Shown piece after piece: positions 18,977-28,907 of a stretch of DNA of 64,000 bases (its first letter is position 1; every line of letters starts with the position of its first letter). Under the pieces are notes generated by a model. The model made no database searches. It was not told the origin of the DNA and was given only the letters and a program-made list of their open reading frames with translations. The stretch is from Haemophilus seminalis (GTDB taxonomy: Bacteria; Pseudomonadota; Gammaproteobacteria; Enterobacterales; Pasteurellaceae), in the NCBI RefSeq assembly GCF_006384255.1, contig NZ_VCED01000009.1:1-64000 (forward strand). The letters run 5' to 3'. Position numbers and translations under genes: made by a program.

Positions 18977-20290
18977 ATGAAAAAATCATTTCTCTTACTC
19001 CCTTTGAGTCTTGTTGTATTATCGGCTTGTACCTCTAATTCTCCCGCTCCAATCAGCAATGCTGATGGCAATCTTTCCCCTGGCATCATGCAACCAGTCA
19101 ATGGCGAAAGTGCGGGCGGTTCTTGGCAACCAGAAATTCAAAAAAACACGGTACCAGCGATGGGCGGTGTACCAACAAGCGTGCAAACTCCACAGCCAAA
19201 TTTCCAACCAACCTATCAACAGCCTGCTATGCCAGCAGCGCCTACTCAACCGGCATTCAAACCTGCACAGCCAGCATTTCAGCCAGCTCAAAAACCAGTA
19301 GCGCCAACACCAGCTCCTGCGCCAGCTGTGCAAACAAAAACTATCACTAAAACAGTTTCTGATTGCGTAGGTTCACAACATATTAATGTTCCACGCAATC
19401 CAAATACCAATGCACCAGATTATAGCCAAATTGAAAAAGGCTCTTACAAAGGCAATACCTATAAAGTGAACAAAGGCGATACCATGTTCTTAATAGCCTA
19501 CCTGGCAGGGATTGATGTAAAAGAATTAGCTGCATTGAACAACATGACTGAGCCTTATAGTTTGAGTCTAGGACAAACTTTAAAAATCTCTAATTGTGGT
19601 ACAAAAACCGTGACAACAACGGTTCCTGTAAAACAACCTGCGGCAGCAACGACAACAACTACTGCGGCTGTATCGACAACACCTGCAGAACCGGCAGTCA
19701 CCTATACGCCAGGCGCAAACGGTACGCAAATAGGATCAGATGGCACAATCATTGGCCCAATTAAATCTGGTGCAGGTGTAGCGAATAGCGCACCAGCAAT
19801 GGTACCGGTTGCGACAACACCAGTTGCCCCTGCGACAACACCATCAGCACCAACTACGCCAGTAGATAACACCAATAGCACATCGATTAATGCCAATGTT
19901 GTTGCGCCAATCGCATCAAATGTTGCATGGCAATGGCCGACTTCAGGTAATATTATCCAAGGTTTCTCAGATACTGATGGTGGAAATAAAGGAATTGATA
20001 TTAGTGGTTCTCGTGGACAGTCTGTTAAAGCGGCTGCATCAGGTCGCGTCGTGTATGCTGGCAATGCTTTACGTGGTTACGGTAATTTAATCATCATCAA
20101 ACATAACGATGATTTCTTAAGTGCTTATGCGCATAACGACAAAATTCTTGTAACCGATCAACAAGAAGTTAAAGCTGGTCAAGAAATCGCAAAAATGGGT
20201 AGCTCCGGTACAAATACTGTGAAGCTTCATTTTGAGATTCGTTATAAAGGTAAATCAGTTGATCCTATTCGCTATTTACCAAGACGTTAA
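18977..20290 (+). CDS. nlpD: Lipoprotein NlpD (LppB), amidase activator
   Basis: This 437-aa outer-membrane lipoprotein has a lipobox ending at Cys18 and a long Pro/Ala/Gln/Thr-rich linker. A LysM peptidoglycan-binding motif follows (YKVNKGDTMFLIAYLAGIDV, about 155-200), then a second Thr/Ala-rich linker and a C-terminal LytM/M23 domain (about 315-437). The LytM zinc ligands are replaced (NKGIDISGS and VKLHFEIR), exactly as in E. coli NlpD, which activates amidase AmiC at the septum. It is the H. influenzae lppB gene. Together with envC above, the window holds both classes of septal amidase activator. Confidence 0.95.
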   Translation: MKKSFLLLPLSLVVLSACTSNSPAPISNADGNLSPGIMQPVNGESAGGSWQPEIQKNTVPAMGGVPTSVQTPQPNFQPTYQQPAMPAAPTQPAFKPAQPAFQPAQKPVAPTPAPAPAVQTKTITKTVSDCVGSQHINVPRNPNTNAPDYSQIEKGSYKGNTYKVNKGDTMFLIAYLAGIDVKELAALNNMTEPYSLSLGQTLKISNCGTKTVTTTVPVKQPAAATTTTTAAVSTTPAEPAVTYTPGANGTQIGSDGTIIGPIKSGAGVANSAPAMVPVATTPVAPATTPSAPTTPVDNTNSTSINANVVAPIASNVAWQWPTSGNIIQGFSDTDGGNKGIDISGSRGQSVKAAASGRVVYAGNALRGYGNLIIIKHNDDFLSAYAHNDKILVTDQQEVKAGQEIAKMGSSGTNTVKLHFEIRYKGKSVDPIRYLPRR

Positions 20291-20303
20291 GATAAGTTAT
20301 AGA

Positions 20304-20339
20304 GTGCGGTAAAAATACTGTGGTTTTTACCGCACATTT
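20304..20339 (+). terminator. Terminator after nlpD
   Basis: GTGCGGTAAAAA and TTTTTACCGCAC form a perfect 12-bp inverted repeat followed by ATTTTT. The uptake signals in its arms are incomplete (AGTGCGGT). It ends about 20 bases before the tusA start. Confidence 0.8.
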
Positions 20340-20357
20340 TTAATGATAAAAAAGAAA

Positions 20358-20597
20358 ATGTCTGAAATTATTATTACTCAAACCCTTGATACCATGGGGC
20401 TTCGTTGCCCAGAACCTGTCATGCTTGTACGTAAAAATATTCGTCATTTAAATGAGGGAGAGGTATTACTTATTATTGCTGATGATCCAGCCACAACGCG
20501 TGATATTCCTAGTTTTTGTCAATTTATGGATCATACGTTGTTGCAAAGTGAAGTAGGAACACCGCCATTCAAATATTGGGTGAAGAAAGGAAAATAA
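20358..20597 (+). CDS. tusA: Sulfurtransferase TusA
   Basis: TusA accepts persulfide sulfur from IscS and passes it on for 2-thiouridine formation in tRNA wobble positions. The 79-aa protein has the family motif [11 protein letters not shown] with active Cys17. The start was taken as the internal ATG at 20358 (MSEIIIT) because it gives the standard length; five extra codons upstream overlap the terminator region. It stands alone between two terminators. Confidence 0.94.
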   Translation: MSEIIITQTLDTMGLRCPEPVMLVRKNIRHLNEGEVLLIIADDPATTRDIPSFCQFMDHTLLQSEVGTPPFKYWVKKGK

Positions 20598-20633
20598 AAA
20601 ATCGGTCATCATGAAAGGGTGACCGATTTTTTA
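20596..20633. terminator. Bidirectional terminator tusA / htpX
   Basis: AAAAATCGGTCA and TGACCGATTTTT form a perfect 12-bp inverted repeat between convergent genes, with A- and T-runs on both sides. Confidence 0.88.
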
Positions 20634-20641
20634 TCTATTTT

Positions 20642-21493
20642 TTAAAGATTACGTAATGCTTCAATGCGTTTTTCAAGCGGTGGATGGCTCATAAAGAGTT
20701 CACTACGTTTGCCATTAATCATGAAAGCATTGAGTGAACCTTCAAGGTTTTGTGGTTCATGTAATTGTTGTAAACGCTGTAATGCCATAATCATTTTTTC
20801 TTTGCCGACAAGGCTTGCAGAACCCGCATCTGCTCGAAATTCACGATAACGTGAGAACCACATTGCAATAATGCTAGCAAGTACGCCAAATACCATCTCT
20901 AACACCATTGACACTAAAAAATATAAGCTAGAACTACGCGTTTCCTCACCGTTATTATTACGTGAGCTTGCGACTGCTGTTGCAATAATACGTGATAAGA
21001 AAATTACAAAAGTATTTAACACACCTTGTAATAAAGCCATAGTTACCATATCACCATTTGCTATGTGAGAAATCTCATGAGCAAGTACGGCTTCCGCTTC
21101 TGCTTCTGTCATGTTATTCAATAAGCCAGTACTCACTGCGACTAATGAATTACTTTTTGTTGCACCGGTTGCAAAAGCATTGACATCTGGTGAATGGTAA
21201 ATTGCTACTTCTGGCATTGGAATCTCCGCAAGTTGTGCTTGTCGAGCAACGGTATTCATTAACCAATGTTCTGTTTGGTTACGAGGTTGAGTAATAACTT
21301 CTCCATCAACTGAACGCAATGCCATTGTTTTTGACAGAAATAAAGAAATTAAAGATCCGGCAAAACCAAATAGTAAGGCCATAATTAAAACACCACTGGT
21401 ACTGTTTCTAGCTATGCCTGTGACACTTAAAATAATTCCCAGCACCAACATAACGGCCATATTGGTAGCAAGGAAAAGAAGAATACGCATCAT
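20642..21493 (-). CDS. htpX: Membrane zinc protease HtpX
   Basis: This 283-aa M48 family peptidase removes damaged inner-membrane proteins together with FtsH. Two N-terminal membrane segments (about 4-25 and 32-55) precede the zinc motif [14 protein letters not shown] (HExxH, about residues 137-150). Further hydrophobic stretches lie near 155-215, and the third zinc ligand is in [10 protein letters not shown]. The C-terminus [15 protein letters not shown] is the standard M48B ending. A ribosome site (AGAGAG) precedes the ATG. Confidence 0.96.
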   Translation of the reverse strand: MMRILLFLATNMAVMLVLGIILSVTGIARNSTSGVLIMALLFGFAGSLISLFLSKTMALRSVDGEVITQPRNQTEHWLMNTVARQAQLAEIPMPEVAIYHSPDVNAFATGATKSNSLVAVSTGLLNNMTEAEAEAVLAHEISHIANGDMVTMALLQGVLNTFVIFLSRIIATAVASSRNNNGEETRSSSLYFLVSMVLEMVFGVLASIIAMWFSRYREFRADAGSASLVGKEKMIMALQRLQQLHEPQNLEGSLNAFMINGKRSELFMSHPPLEKRIEALRNL

Positions 21494-21643
21494 AATATGT
21501 TCTCTCTAAGTTAGGATTAATCTTCCTCTTTTAGTGGGGAAGGGTTATTAAAATTCAAGGTAGAATAGAAAAATTTATATAAAAATGCGGTCAGAAACAC
21601 GCAAGTTTATGACCGCATTTTTGATAATTGGTTGCAGAAGTTA

Positions 21644-22033
21644 TTATTTTCGTATTGCAATGGCTTCGATTTCTAACCCTACATCTTTTGGTAATCGCGC
21701 TACTTCTACGCAAGAGCGTGCGGGAAAGTGAGGATGATGATTTTCTTTGAAAAAACGTTCATATTCAGCATTTACTGCTGCGAAGTCATTGAGATCTTTT
21801 ACAAAAACTGTTGTTTTGACAATATCTGCCACAGTTAAACCTGCTTGTTCAATGATTGCTTTTATATTTTCTAAGGATTGGCGTGCTTGTGCTACGATAT
21901 CTGTTGGTATATCCCCTGTTGTTGGATTGACAGGAATTTGACCCGATGTAAGTACTAAATTGCCCAAATCAATGGCTTGAACATAAGGGCCAATTGCTGT
22001 AGGGGCATGCTCGGTATGAATAATTGTTGTCAT
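21644..22033 (-). CDS. ridA: Reactive intermediate deaminase RidA
   Basis: RidA hydrolyses reactive enamine/imine intermediates such as 2-aminoacrylate formed by threonine dehydratase. The 129-aa protein matches the family along its length: TEHAPTAIGPYVQAI, LVLTSGQIPVNPTTG and the active-site block FPARSCVEVARLPKDVGLEI with its conserved Arg and Glu. Its usual metabolic partner IlvA is encoded in this window near 57 kb but not adjacent. A good GGAG ribosome site precedes the ATG. Confidence 0.96.
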   Translation of the reverse strand: MTTIIHTEHAPTAIGPYVQAIDLGNLVLTSGQIPVNPTTGDIPTDIVAQARQSLENIKAIIEQAGLTVADIVKTTVFVKDLNDFAAVNAEYERFFKENHHPHFPARSCVEVARLPKDVGLEIEAIAIRK

Positions 22034-22052
22034 GGTTTTCTCCTTGATTGAT

Positions 22053-22082
22053 AAAAGTGCGGAGAAAATTACCGCACTTTTG
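22053..22082 (-). terminator. Terminator from paired uptake signals after mlaA
   Basis: AAAAGTGCGG and CCGCACTTTT form a perfect 10-bp inverted repeat. Read on the minus strand it begins two bases after the mlaA stop and precedes ridA. Confidence 0.75.
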
Positions 22083-22083
22083 T

Positions 22084-22827
22084 TTATTGATCAATTTCTT
22101 TTAGCACATCATCAGGAAGTGTCTCTTGATGATCTTCAGATTTTCCATCACTGACTTTGAATTGAAGATTTTGGTAATAAGCCTCGCGAAATGTTACGTA
22201 TGGATCTTGGGCTTGACGTAATAGCTCTGTGTTATCGAGATTTTTAGCACGGGTATCTACAGCTTGAACACCATATTTAACGAGGGACCATGGCCCGCCT
22301 ATCCATTCCCAGAAAGGATACATATAAGCGGCATCTACTACGGCACCAGTTAATTGGCGCGGTGTAGTGGCATTATAGATAGGTAAAACAATATATGTGC
22401 CAGCATCAACGCCATAGCTTCCAAGTGTTTCACCAAATCCGCGTTGGTGATCAATACGTAATTCTTTACTTGCACTCGCAAAATCAACAAAACCACCTAA
22501 ACCAAATATAGTGTTGATCCAAAAACGGTTAAAATGTACAAAGGCTTTTTTCGGTTCACCTTCAATTAATCGGTTTACAAAGCTTACAGGCTCATCAAGA
22601 TTGTTCGCCATACTTGTAAGGCTTGAAGAAACGCGTTTAGGGACGTAATTATTCCAGCCCTTAGCTACAGGTTCAAGAACATAACGATCCATCACATTAT
22701 AGTTAAACTTCCACATTGTTCTATTGAACCCTTCAAGGGAGTCATTACGTTCTCCATCAGGTTTATTTGCACATCCTGTTAGTAAGAATGTACCTAAAAG
22801 TGCGGCTAAAATTGCTTGTTTTTTCAT
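22084..22827 (-). CDS. mlaA: Outer-membrane lipoprotein MlaA (VacJ)
   Basis: This 247-aa lipoprotein has its lipobox ending at Cys19 (FLLTGC). MlaA forms a ring in the outer membrane that removes misplaced phospholipids from the outer leaflet and hands them to MlaC and the MlaFEDB transporter. Family blocks: DSLEGFNRTMWKFNYNVMD, PVAKGWNNYVPKRVSSSLTS, FVNRLIEGEPKKAFVHFNRF and RGFGETLGSYGVDAGTYIVLP. In H. influenzae VacJ affects serum resistance. No other mla gene is in the window. Confidence 0.96.
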   Translation of the reverse strand: MKKQAILAALLGTFLLTGCANKPDGERNDSLEGFNRTMWKFNYNVMDRYVLEPVAKGWNNYVPKRVSSSLTSMANNLDEPVSFVNRLIEGEPKKAFVHFNRFWINTIFGLGGFVDFASASKELRIDHQRGFGETLGSYGVDAGTYIVLPIYNATTPRQLTGAVVDAAYMYPFWEWIGGPWSLVKYGVQAVDTRAKNLDNTELLRQAQDPYVTFREAYYQNLQFKVSDGKSEDHQETLPDDVLKEIDQ

Positions 22828-22999
22828 TCATAATCTCAGTATAAAATTTGGCTTATTCTACCTAATTTGCCTAGTAACAACAAAATAAACCTACCGCAAG
22901 TAATTATTTCTTATTGATTGAAATTGATTTTGTAATAAGTTTTGCATATTGAACATAATGTTGCAAAATAAGCAGAAATTAAGATGTGTTTTAGAAAAA

Positions 23000-24922
23000 A
23001 TGATTGTATTTAATAATATTTCCTTAAAGCGTGGACAAACGGAATTACTCGACAATGCGGTAGCTACGATTACCCCTAAACAAAAAGTTGGTTTAGTGGG
23101 TAAAAATGGTTGTGGTAAATCCTCTCTTTTGGCGTTGTTAAAAAAAGAACTTCAGCCAGAAGGCGGAGATGTGACTTATCCATCAAATTGGGCGGTATCT
23201 TGGGTGAATCAAGAAACGCCTGCACTGGATGTTTCTGCAATTGATTATGTAATTCAAGGTGATCGAGAATATTGCCGCTTACAGCAAGAATTAGCTTGGG
23301 CGAATGAACAAAACGATGGTAATGCGATTGCACGCATTCACGATAGACTTGATGCTATTAATGCGTGGACAATTCGCTCTCGTGCGGAAACACTTTTACA
23401 TGGTTTGGGCTTTACTCAGGCAGAAACCAGTCATGCAGTGAAATCCTTCTCTGGTGGTTGGCGAATGAGATTGAATTTAGCACAGGCGTTGCTTTGCCCG
23501 TCAGATTTATTGTTACTTGATGAGCCGACGAACCACTTAGATTTGGAGGCGGTGATTTGGTTGGAACGTTGGTTAGTGAATTATCAAGGTACATTGGTGC
23601 TGATTTCTCACGACCGTGATTTTCTTGATCCGATCGTGAATAAAATTTTGCATATTGAACATCAAAAACTGAATGAGTACACCGGTGATTATTCGTCTTT
23701 TGAGGTGCAGCGCGCGACTAAACTTGCACAACAGGCTGCGATGTATCGACAGCAACAACAAAAAATTGCTCATTTACAAAGCTATATTGATCGCTTTAAG
23801 GCAAAAGCGACTAAGGCAAAACAGGCGCAAAGTCGAGTGAAAGCGTTAGAACGAATGGAACTTATTGCACCAGCTTATGCAGATAATCCCTTCACCTTTG
23901 CATTTCGTTCCCCTACTACTTTGCCAAGCCCTTTAGTGATGATTGAACAAGTTAGTGCGGGTTATGGAGAAGGGGAAAGTGCGGTTGAAATTTTGAGTAA
24001 AATTAAACTTAATCTTGTGCCAGGTTCACGCATTGGTTTATTGGGGAAAAATGGTGCAGGTAAATCAACTTTGATTAAACTTTTAGCTGGAGAGCTAACC
24101 GCACTTTCAGGCAATGTTCAACTTGCTAAAGGTGTACAGCTTGGTTATTTTGCTCAACATCAGTTGGATACGCTTCGTGTGGAAGAATCTGCGCTTTGGC
24201 ATATGCAAAAAATCGCACCAGAACAAACTGAACAACAGGTACGTGATTATCTTGGTAGTTTTGCTTTTCACGGTGATAAAGTAAATCAGGCGGTGAAATC
24301 CTTTTCCGGTGGTGAAAAAGCGAGATTAGTTTTAGCATTGATTGTATGGCAACGCCCAAATTTGCTGTTATTGGATGAGCCAACTAACCACTTGGATTTA
24401 GATATGCGCCAAGCTTTAACAGAAGCCTTGGTTGATTATGAAGGTTCGCTAGTTGTTGTCTCTCACGATCGTCATTTACTACGTAATACGGTAGAAGAAT
24501 TTTATTTAGTACATGATAAACAAGTGGAAGAATTTAAGGGGGACTTAGACGATTATCAGAAATGGTTAACTGAACAAAATAGTCAATTGATATCCAAATC
24601 TAATGATGAAATTGAAGCTACAGAAAATGCTACTTCTAACCAAAATCGTAAAGAACAAAAACGCCGTGAGGCGGAATTACGTCAACAAACCGCGCCATTT
24701 CGTAAAAAAATTGTTCAGTTGGAAGACAAAATGGATAAGTACTCTCAACAACTTGTAGAAATCGAAAATCAGCTGTCGGATTCAGAGCTTTATAATGCAG
24801 AAAATAAAGAAAAATTAACCGCACTTTTGAATGAACAAGTGACGGTGAAAAAGTCGTTAGAAATAGTGGAAGCAGATTGGATGATTGCGCAGGAAACGTT
24901 GGAAGGAATGTTGAACCTTTAG
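23000..24922 (+). CDS. yheS: ABC-F family ATPase YheS
   Basis: This 640-aa soluble protein has two ABC ATPase domains and no membrane segments, typical of ABC-F ribosome-associated factors. Domain 1: Walker A GLVGKNGCGKSSLL, signature SFSGGWRMRLNLAQAL, Walker B LLLLDEPTNHLDLEAVIW. Domain 2: GLLGKNGAGKSTLIKLL, SFSGGEKARLVLAL, LLLLDEPTNHLDLDMR. A basic helical linker (about 240-300) and a charged coiled-coil C-terminus follow. The start was set at 23000 (MIVFNNISLKRGQTEL), where homology begins. Three uptake signals are present in the coding sequence. Confidence 0.94.
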   Translation: MIVFNNISLKRGQTELLDNAVATITPKQKVGLVGKNGCGKSSLLALLKKELQPEGGDVTYPSNWAVSWVNQETPALDVSAIDYVIQGDREYCRLQQELAWANEQNDGNAIARIHDRLDAINAWTIRSRAETLLHGLGFTQAETSHAVKSFSGGWRMRLNLAQALLCPSDLLLLDEPTNHLDLEAVIWLERWLVNYQGTLVLISHDRDFLDPIVNKILHIEHQKLNEYTGDYSSFEVQRATKLAQQAAMYRQQQQKIAHLQSYIDRFKAKATKAKQAQSRVKALERMELIAPAYADNPFTFAFRSPTTLPSPLVMIEQVSAGYGEGESAVEILSKIKLNLVPGSRIGLLGKNGAGKSTLIKLLAGELTALSGNVQLAKGVQLGYFAQHQLDTLRVEESALWHMQKIAPEQTEQQVRDYLGSFAFHGDKVNQAVKSFSGGEKARLVLALIVWQRPNLLLLDEPTNHLDLDMRQALTEALVDYEGSLVVVSHDRHLLRNTVEEFYLVHDKQVEEFKGDLDDYQKWLTEQNSQLISKSNDEIEATENATSNQNRKEQKRREAELRQQTAPFRKKIVQLEDKMDKYSQQLVEIENQLSDSELYNAENKEKLTALLNEQVTVKKSLEIVEADWMIAQETLEGMLNL

Positions 24923-24931
24923 ATTGAGTTA

Positions 24932-24956
24932 GGGCGGAAAACTGCCGCCCCATTTT
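24932..24956 (+). terminator. Terminator after yheS
   Basis: GGGCGG and CCGCCC pair around AAAACTG and are followed by CATTTT. This is a short GC-rich stem between convergent yheS and gph. Confidence 0.6.
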
Positions 24957-24965
24957 AAAGATATC

Positions 24966-25640
24966 TTACAAAATTGTTAGTAACTGAGAAAAATCATCGA
25001 ATACCCAATCTGGGTTGGAATCGCTAATAGGCATATTATAGTTATACCCATAGGTTAATCCGACAGCGGGGCAACCTGCTGCGTGTGCAGCAAGAATATC
25101 ATTTTTAGAATCACCAACAAAAAGTATTTGGCGTGGTTCAACACCGAATTTCCCACATAAATAATAAAGTGGCCCTGGATGGGGTTTGATCGCAGGTAGT
25201 GATTGTCCACCAAGCATTTCACTAAATAAATGATCAATACTAAATGCGGCCAATACAGGTTGAACATGACGTGTTGGCTTATTTGTTACGACTGCAAGCG
25301 TATAGCCTTTTTCTTTTAAATTTTCTAAAGTTTCCTTCACATTGGGATATAAACGGCTGATATTGCATAAATTTTCACCGTAGTAAAAATTAAACCGCGC
25401 TTTTACTTTTTCAATCTCAGACGCTGTCAATTTTCGACCGCTTTGAGCATAAGCCCAATCTAATGCTCGGGCAATTAAGACAGGTGCACCGTTGCCAATC
25501 CAAGTGAGTACTAATTCTTCAGATGCTTGAGGTAAGCTAAATTCAGTTAATGCAGAGTTTACTGATAAGGCTAAATCTGGCAGGCTATTTACTAAGGTTC
25601 CGTCTAAATCAAATCCAATAAGTTTAAATTGTGTATTCAT
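24966..25640 (-). CDS. gph: Phosphoglycolate phosphatase Gph
   Basis: This 224-aa haloacid dehalogenase-family phosphatase hydrolyses 2-phosphoglycolate from oxidative DNA damage repair. Motif I is GFDLDGTLVNSLPDLA (nucleophile Asp10), motif II VVTNKP, motif III Lys in AIKPHPGP and motif IV FVGDSKNDILAAHAAGC. The alpha-helical cap lies between motif I and motif II. It follows rpe on the same strand with a 21-base gap; rpe and gph are also neighbours in E. coli. Confidence 0.95.
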   Translation of the reverse strand: MNTQFKLIGFDLDGTLVNSLPDLALSVNSALTEFSLPQASEELVLTWIGNGAPVLIARALDWAYAQSGRKLTASEIEKVKARFNFYYGENLCNISRLYPNVKETLENLKEKGYTLAVVTNKPTRHVQPVLAAFSIDHLFSEMLGGQSLPAIKPHPGPLYYLCGKFGVEPRQILFVGDSKNDILAAHAAGCPAVGLTYGYNYNMPISDSNPDWVFDDFSQLLTIL

Positions 25641-25661
25641 TTGTTATCTCTTCTAAAAATA

Positions 25662-26339
25662 TTATTGGGCTTTCACATTTGATAATTGTGTACGCATTTG
25701 ATCTATTACTTGTCTATAATCGGATTTTCCAAAAATGGCTGAGCCCGCAACAAACATATCAGCACCTGCAGCAGCAATTTCTGCAATATTATCGACTTTA
25801 ACACCACCATCAACTTCGAGACGAATATCATAGCCACTGTTATCAATAATTTTACGTGCTTGTTGAAGTTTTTGTAAGGTTGCAGGAATAAAGGATTGAC
25901 CACCAAAACCTGGGTTTACTGACATTAATAATACAATATCAATTTTGTCTAGCACATAATCTAAATAACTTAGTGGTGTTGCAGGGTTAAAAACTAAACC
26001 AGATTTACAACCGTGATCACGAATGAGTTGTAAAGTGCGGTCAATATGTTCGCTAGATTCTGGATGAAATGTAATATAGTTTGCCCCAGCTTTAGCAAAG
26101 TCAGGAATAATTCTATCCACAGGTTTTACCATTAAATGTACATCAATTGGCGCAGTAATCCCATAATCACGTAAGGACTGGCATACTGCGGGACCAAAAG
26201 TAAGATTAGGCACATAATGGTTATCCATCACATCGAAATGAATGACATCAGCGCCAGCATTAAGCACACGTTGTACATCATCTCCAAGTCGAGCAAGATC
26301 GGCAGACAGAATAGAGGGGGCAATGAGATAAGGTTTCAT
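25662..26339 (-). CDS. rpe: Ribulose-phosphate 3-epimerase Rpe
   Basis: Rpe interconverts ribulose-5-phosphate and xylulose-5-phosphate in the pentose phosphate pathway. The 225-aa TIM barrel starts [19 protein letters not shown] and contains [41 protein letters not shown] and [12 protein letters not shown], with the metal-binding His and Asp residues in place. The open frame extends 46 codons upstream, but only the ATG at 26339 fits the family and has a GAGAA ribosome site. Confidence 0.97.
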   Translation of the reverse strand: MKPYLIAPSILSADLARLGDDVQRVLNAGADVIHFDVMDNHYVPNLTFGPAVCQSLRDYGITAPIDVHLMVKPVDRIIPDFAKAGANYITFHPESSEHIDRTLQLIRDHGCKSGLVFNPATPLSYLDYVLDKIDIVLLMSVNPGFGGQSFIPATLQKLQQARKIIDNSGYDIRLEVDGGVKVDNIAEIAAAGADMFVAGSAIFGKSDYRQVIDQMRTQLSNVKAQ

Positions 26340-26466
26340 GATGATTCTCCATTGAGAAAATAATATCTTTAGTTTACTGATTTGAGATAAAAAAACCAAT
26401 AAAAAACGACCGCACTTACGATCGTTTTGAAGTAATAATGAACATTTGAAAATAGTCAATAAAAAA

Positions 26467-27978
26467 TTATTCCTCATCCTCTTTTGCCCATTCTAATGAG
26501 CGTTTAACTGCTTTTTTCCAGCCTTTGTAGCGACGTTCGCGTTTTTCATTGTCGCTGTCTGGACTGAATGTGCGTTCTACACGGGCTTTATCGCGAAGCT
26601 CGTCTAAATCTTTCCAGAAGCCTGTTGCTAAACCAGCAAGATAAGCAGCACCTAGAGCGGTCACTTCTTTCACGACAGGACGCTCAACATTTACATCTAA
26701 AATATCAGCTTGGAATTGCATTAAGAAGTTATTGTTTGTTGCGCCACCATCTACACGGAGATATTGTAGGCGTTCACCCGAATCTGATTGCATAGCCTCT
26801 AAGACATCACGGGTTTGGTAAGCAATAGATTCTAAGGTTGCACGAACAATATGATTACGATTTGCTCCACGAGAAAGACCAAAAATTGCACCGCGCGCAT
26901 ATGGATCCCAATATGGTGCACCTAAACCCGTGAAAGCTGGAACAACATATACGCCATTACTATCAGTCACTTTTTGTGCGAAGTATTCAGAGTCAAAGCT
27001 ATCGTGAACAATTTTGAGTTCATCACGGAGCCATTGGATTGATGCACCCGCGATAAATACAGAACCTTCTAGGGCATATTCTGGTTCGCCTTTAGCATTA
27101 CAAGCAATGGTTGTGAGAAGTCCATTTTTGGATGTAATGGCCTTGTTACCTGTGTGGAGTAACATAAAGCAGCCTGTGCCATAAGTGTTTTTGGCTTGGC
27201 CTGCATGTACGCAAAGATGTCCGTAAAGTGCAGCTTGTTGGTCACCTGCAATCCCTGCAACAGGAATACGAACACCGCCTTTACCACCGATATTGGTTTG
27301 TCCGTAAATTTCAGAAGAGTTTCGTACTTCAGGTAACATTGAACGTGGAATATTCAAGATTTCAAGCATCTTATCATCCCATTGTTTGGTGTGAATGTTG
27401 AATAACATGGTACGAGATGCATTGGTGTAATCGGTTACGTGTACTCGGCCTTGAGTCAGTTTCCATACAAGCCAAGTATCAACGGTACCAAATAATAATT
27501 CGCCTCGTTCTGCTTTTTCTCGAGCACCTTCAACGTTATCCAAAATCCATTTTACTTTTGTACCAGAGAAGTAAGGGTCAACCACTAAGCCAGTGGTATT
27601 ACGTATGTATTCTTCATGGCCATCGGCTTTTAATTTATCGGTAATGTCTGCTGTACGGCGACATTGCCATACGATTGCGTTGTAAACAGGCGTACCCGTT
27701 GCTTTTTCCCATACAATGGTGGTTTCGCGTTGGTTGGTGATACCGATAGCGGCGATTTCATCAGATGTAATGCCCGCTTTGGCAACGACTTCGTTTAAGG
27801 TTGAACTTTGAGTTGCCCAAATTTCCATTGGATTATGTTCTACCCAGCCGGCTCTAGGGTAGATTTGGGTAAATTCACGTTGTGCAATTTCAACCACATT
27901 CGCATTATGATCTAATAATACTGCGCGAGAGCTTGTTGTGCCTTGGTCTAATGCAATGATATATTTTTTGTCTGTCAT
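26467..27978 (-). CDS. glpK: Glycerol kinase GlpK
   Basis: GlpK phosphorylates glycerol entering through GlpF, trapping it as sn-glycerol-3-phosphate. The 503-aa FGGY kinase contains [13 protein letters not shown], the glycerol site residues in [19 protein letters not shown], the phosphate-2 region [15 protein letters not shown] and [19 protein letters not shown]. The C-terminus is acidic. glpF lies upstream with a 21-base gap, so the two form a glpFK operon as in enterobacteria. In E. coli the enzyme is inhibited by EIIA-Glc and fructose-1,6-bisphosphate; conservation of those sites was not checked. Confidence 0.98.
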   Translation of the reverse strand: MTDKKYIIALDQGTTSSRAVLLDHNANVVEIAQREFTQIYPRAGWVEHNPMEIWATQSSTLNEVVAKAGITSDEIAAIGITNQRETTIVWEKATGTPVYNAIVWQCRRTADITDKLKADGHEEYIRNTTGLVVDPYFSGTKVKWILDNVEGAREKAERGELLFGTVDTWLVWKLTQGRVHVTDYTNASRTMLFNIHTKQWDDKMLEILNIPRSMLPEVRNSSEIYGQTNIGGKGGVRIPVAGIAGDQQAALYGHLCVHAGQAKNTYGTGCFMLLHTGNKAITSKNGLLTTIACNAKGEPEYALEGSVFIAGASIQWLRDELKIVHDSFDSEYFAQKVTDSNGVYVVPAFTGLGAPYWDPYARGAIFGLSRGANRNHIVRATLESIAYQTRDVLEAMQSDSGERLQYLRVDGGATNNNFLMQFQADILDVNVERPVVKEVTALGAAYLAGLATGFWKDLDELRDKARVERTFSPDSDNEKRERRYKGWKKAVKRSLEWAKEDEE

Positions 27979-27999
27979 AGTATTACTCCTTACAAATAA

Positions 28000-28794
28000 T
28001 TATTCGCGGCCGCAATTACAAGGTAAATTGCCGCCAATTGCTTTTTTGTATAACCATGCACCAGCTAATGCGCCTAAAACAGGTGCAACCATTGGAACGA
28101 TAAAATAAGGGATTTCTCGTCCGCCAGTTAGAGCGAGTTCGCCCCAGCCAGCGAGATAAGCAAAGAATTTTGGTCCGAAGTCACGTGCTGGATTCATGGC
28201 AAAACCTGTTAATGGGCCCATAGCACCGCCGAGAACTGCGATTAATACACCAATTAATAATGGGGCAAGTGGACCACGAGGTACACCGTTTCCATCGTCA
28301 GTTAATGCCATAATTAATGCCATAAGAATTGCAGTAATCACGAATTCTACAGCAAAGGCTCCACCAATACTTAAACTTGGATGAGGATAAGTGGAGAATG
28401 TACCCGCAAGGCTTAAACTTTCTTGTGTACCACGAACAATGTTATGAGAAGCTTCATAATCGATAAAAACATTGTGGTATAAGGCATAAACTAATGCTGC
28501 AGCAAAGAATGCGCCGAGCATTTGTGAAATGATGTAAGGAATTACTTTTTTGCCATCAAAGCAAGCAAATTTCCAAAGGGCAATGGTTACTGCTGGGTTT
28601 AAATGTGCGCCAGATAAACCAGCTGTTGCATATACTGCAAGTGCAACGCCCATCCCCCACATAATGCTGATTTCCCACAAGCCAAAACTAGCGCCTGCTA
28701 CTTTTAGTGCTGCAACGCAGCCCACACCAAAGAAAATCAATAAGGCTGTACCTAAAAACTCGCCAATACAGTTCGCTTTTAATGATTTATCCAT
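28000..28794 (-). CDS. glpF: Glycerol uptake facilitator GlpF
   Basis: This 264-aa aquaglyceroporin has six membrane spans and two half-helices carrying the NPA boxes: SGAHLNPAVT (about 61-70) and GFAMNPARDFGP. The Asp after the second NPA box is the mark of glycerol-conducting members as opposed to water-only channels. It is first in a glpFK operon on the minus strand. A 231-base gap upstream holds two short dyads and the glpQ terminator, so its promoter must lie there. Confidence 0.97.
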   Translation of the reverse strand: MDKSLKANCIGEFLGTALLIFFGVGCVAALKVAGASFGLWEISIMWGMGVALAVYATAGLSGAHLNPAVTIALWKFACFDGKKVIPYIISQMLGAFFAAALVYALYHNVFIDYEASHNIVRGTQESLSLAGTFSTYPHPSLSIGGAFAVEFVITAILMALIMALTDDGNGVPRGPLAPLLIGVLIAVLGGAMGPLTGFAMNPARDFGPKFFAYLAGWGELALTGGREIPYFIVPMVAPVLGALAGAWLYKKAIGGNLPCNCGRE

Positions 28795-28907
28795 AGATCA
28801 CTCCTTAGAAGTGCGGTTGAAATGAAGGGTATTTTCCCTAAATAAAAAGGGGAAGAATTTGTTAAAAAAGAATACGGAGTGTTTTGAAATAGCCTCCTTA
28901 TTTGAAT

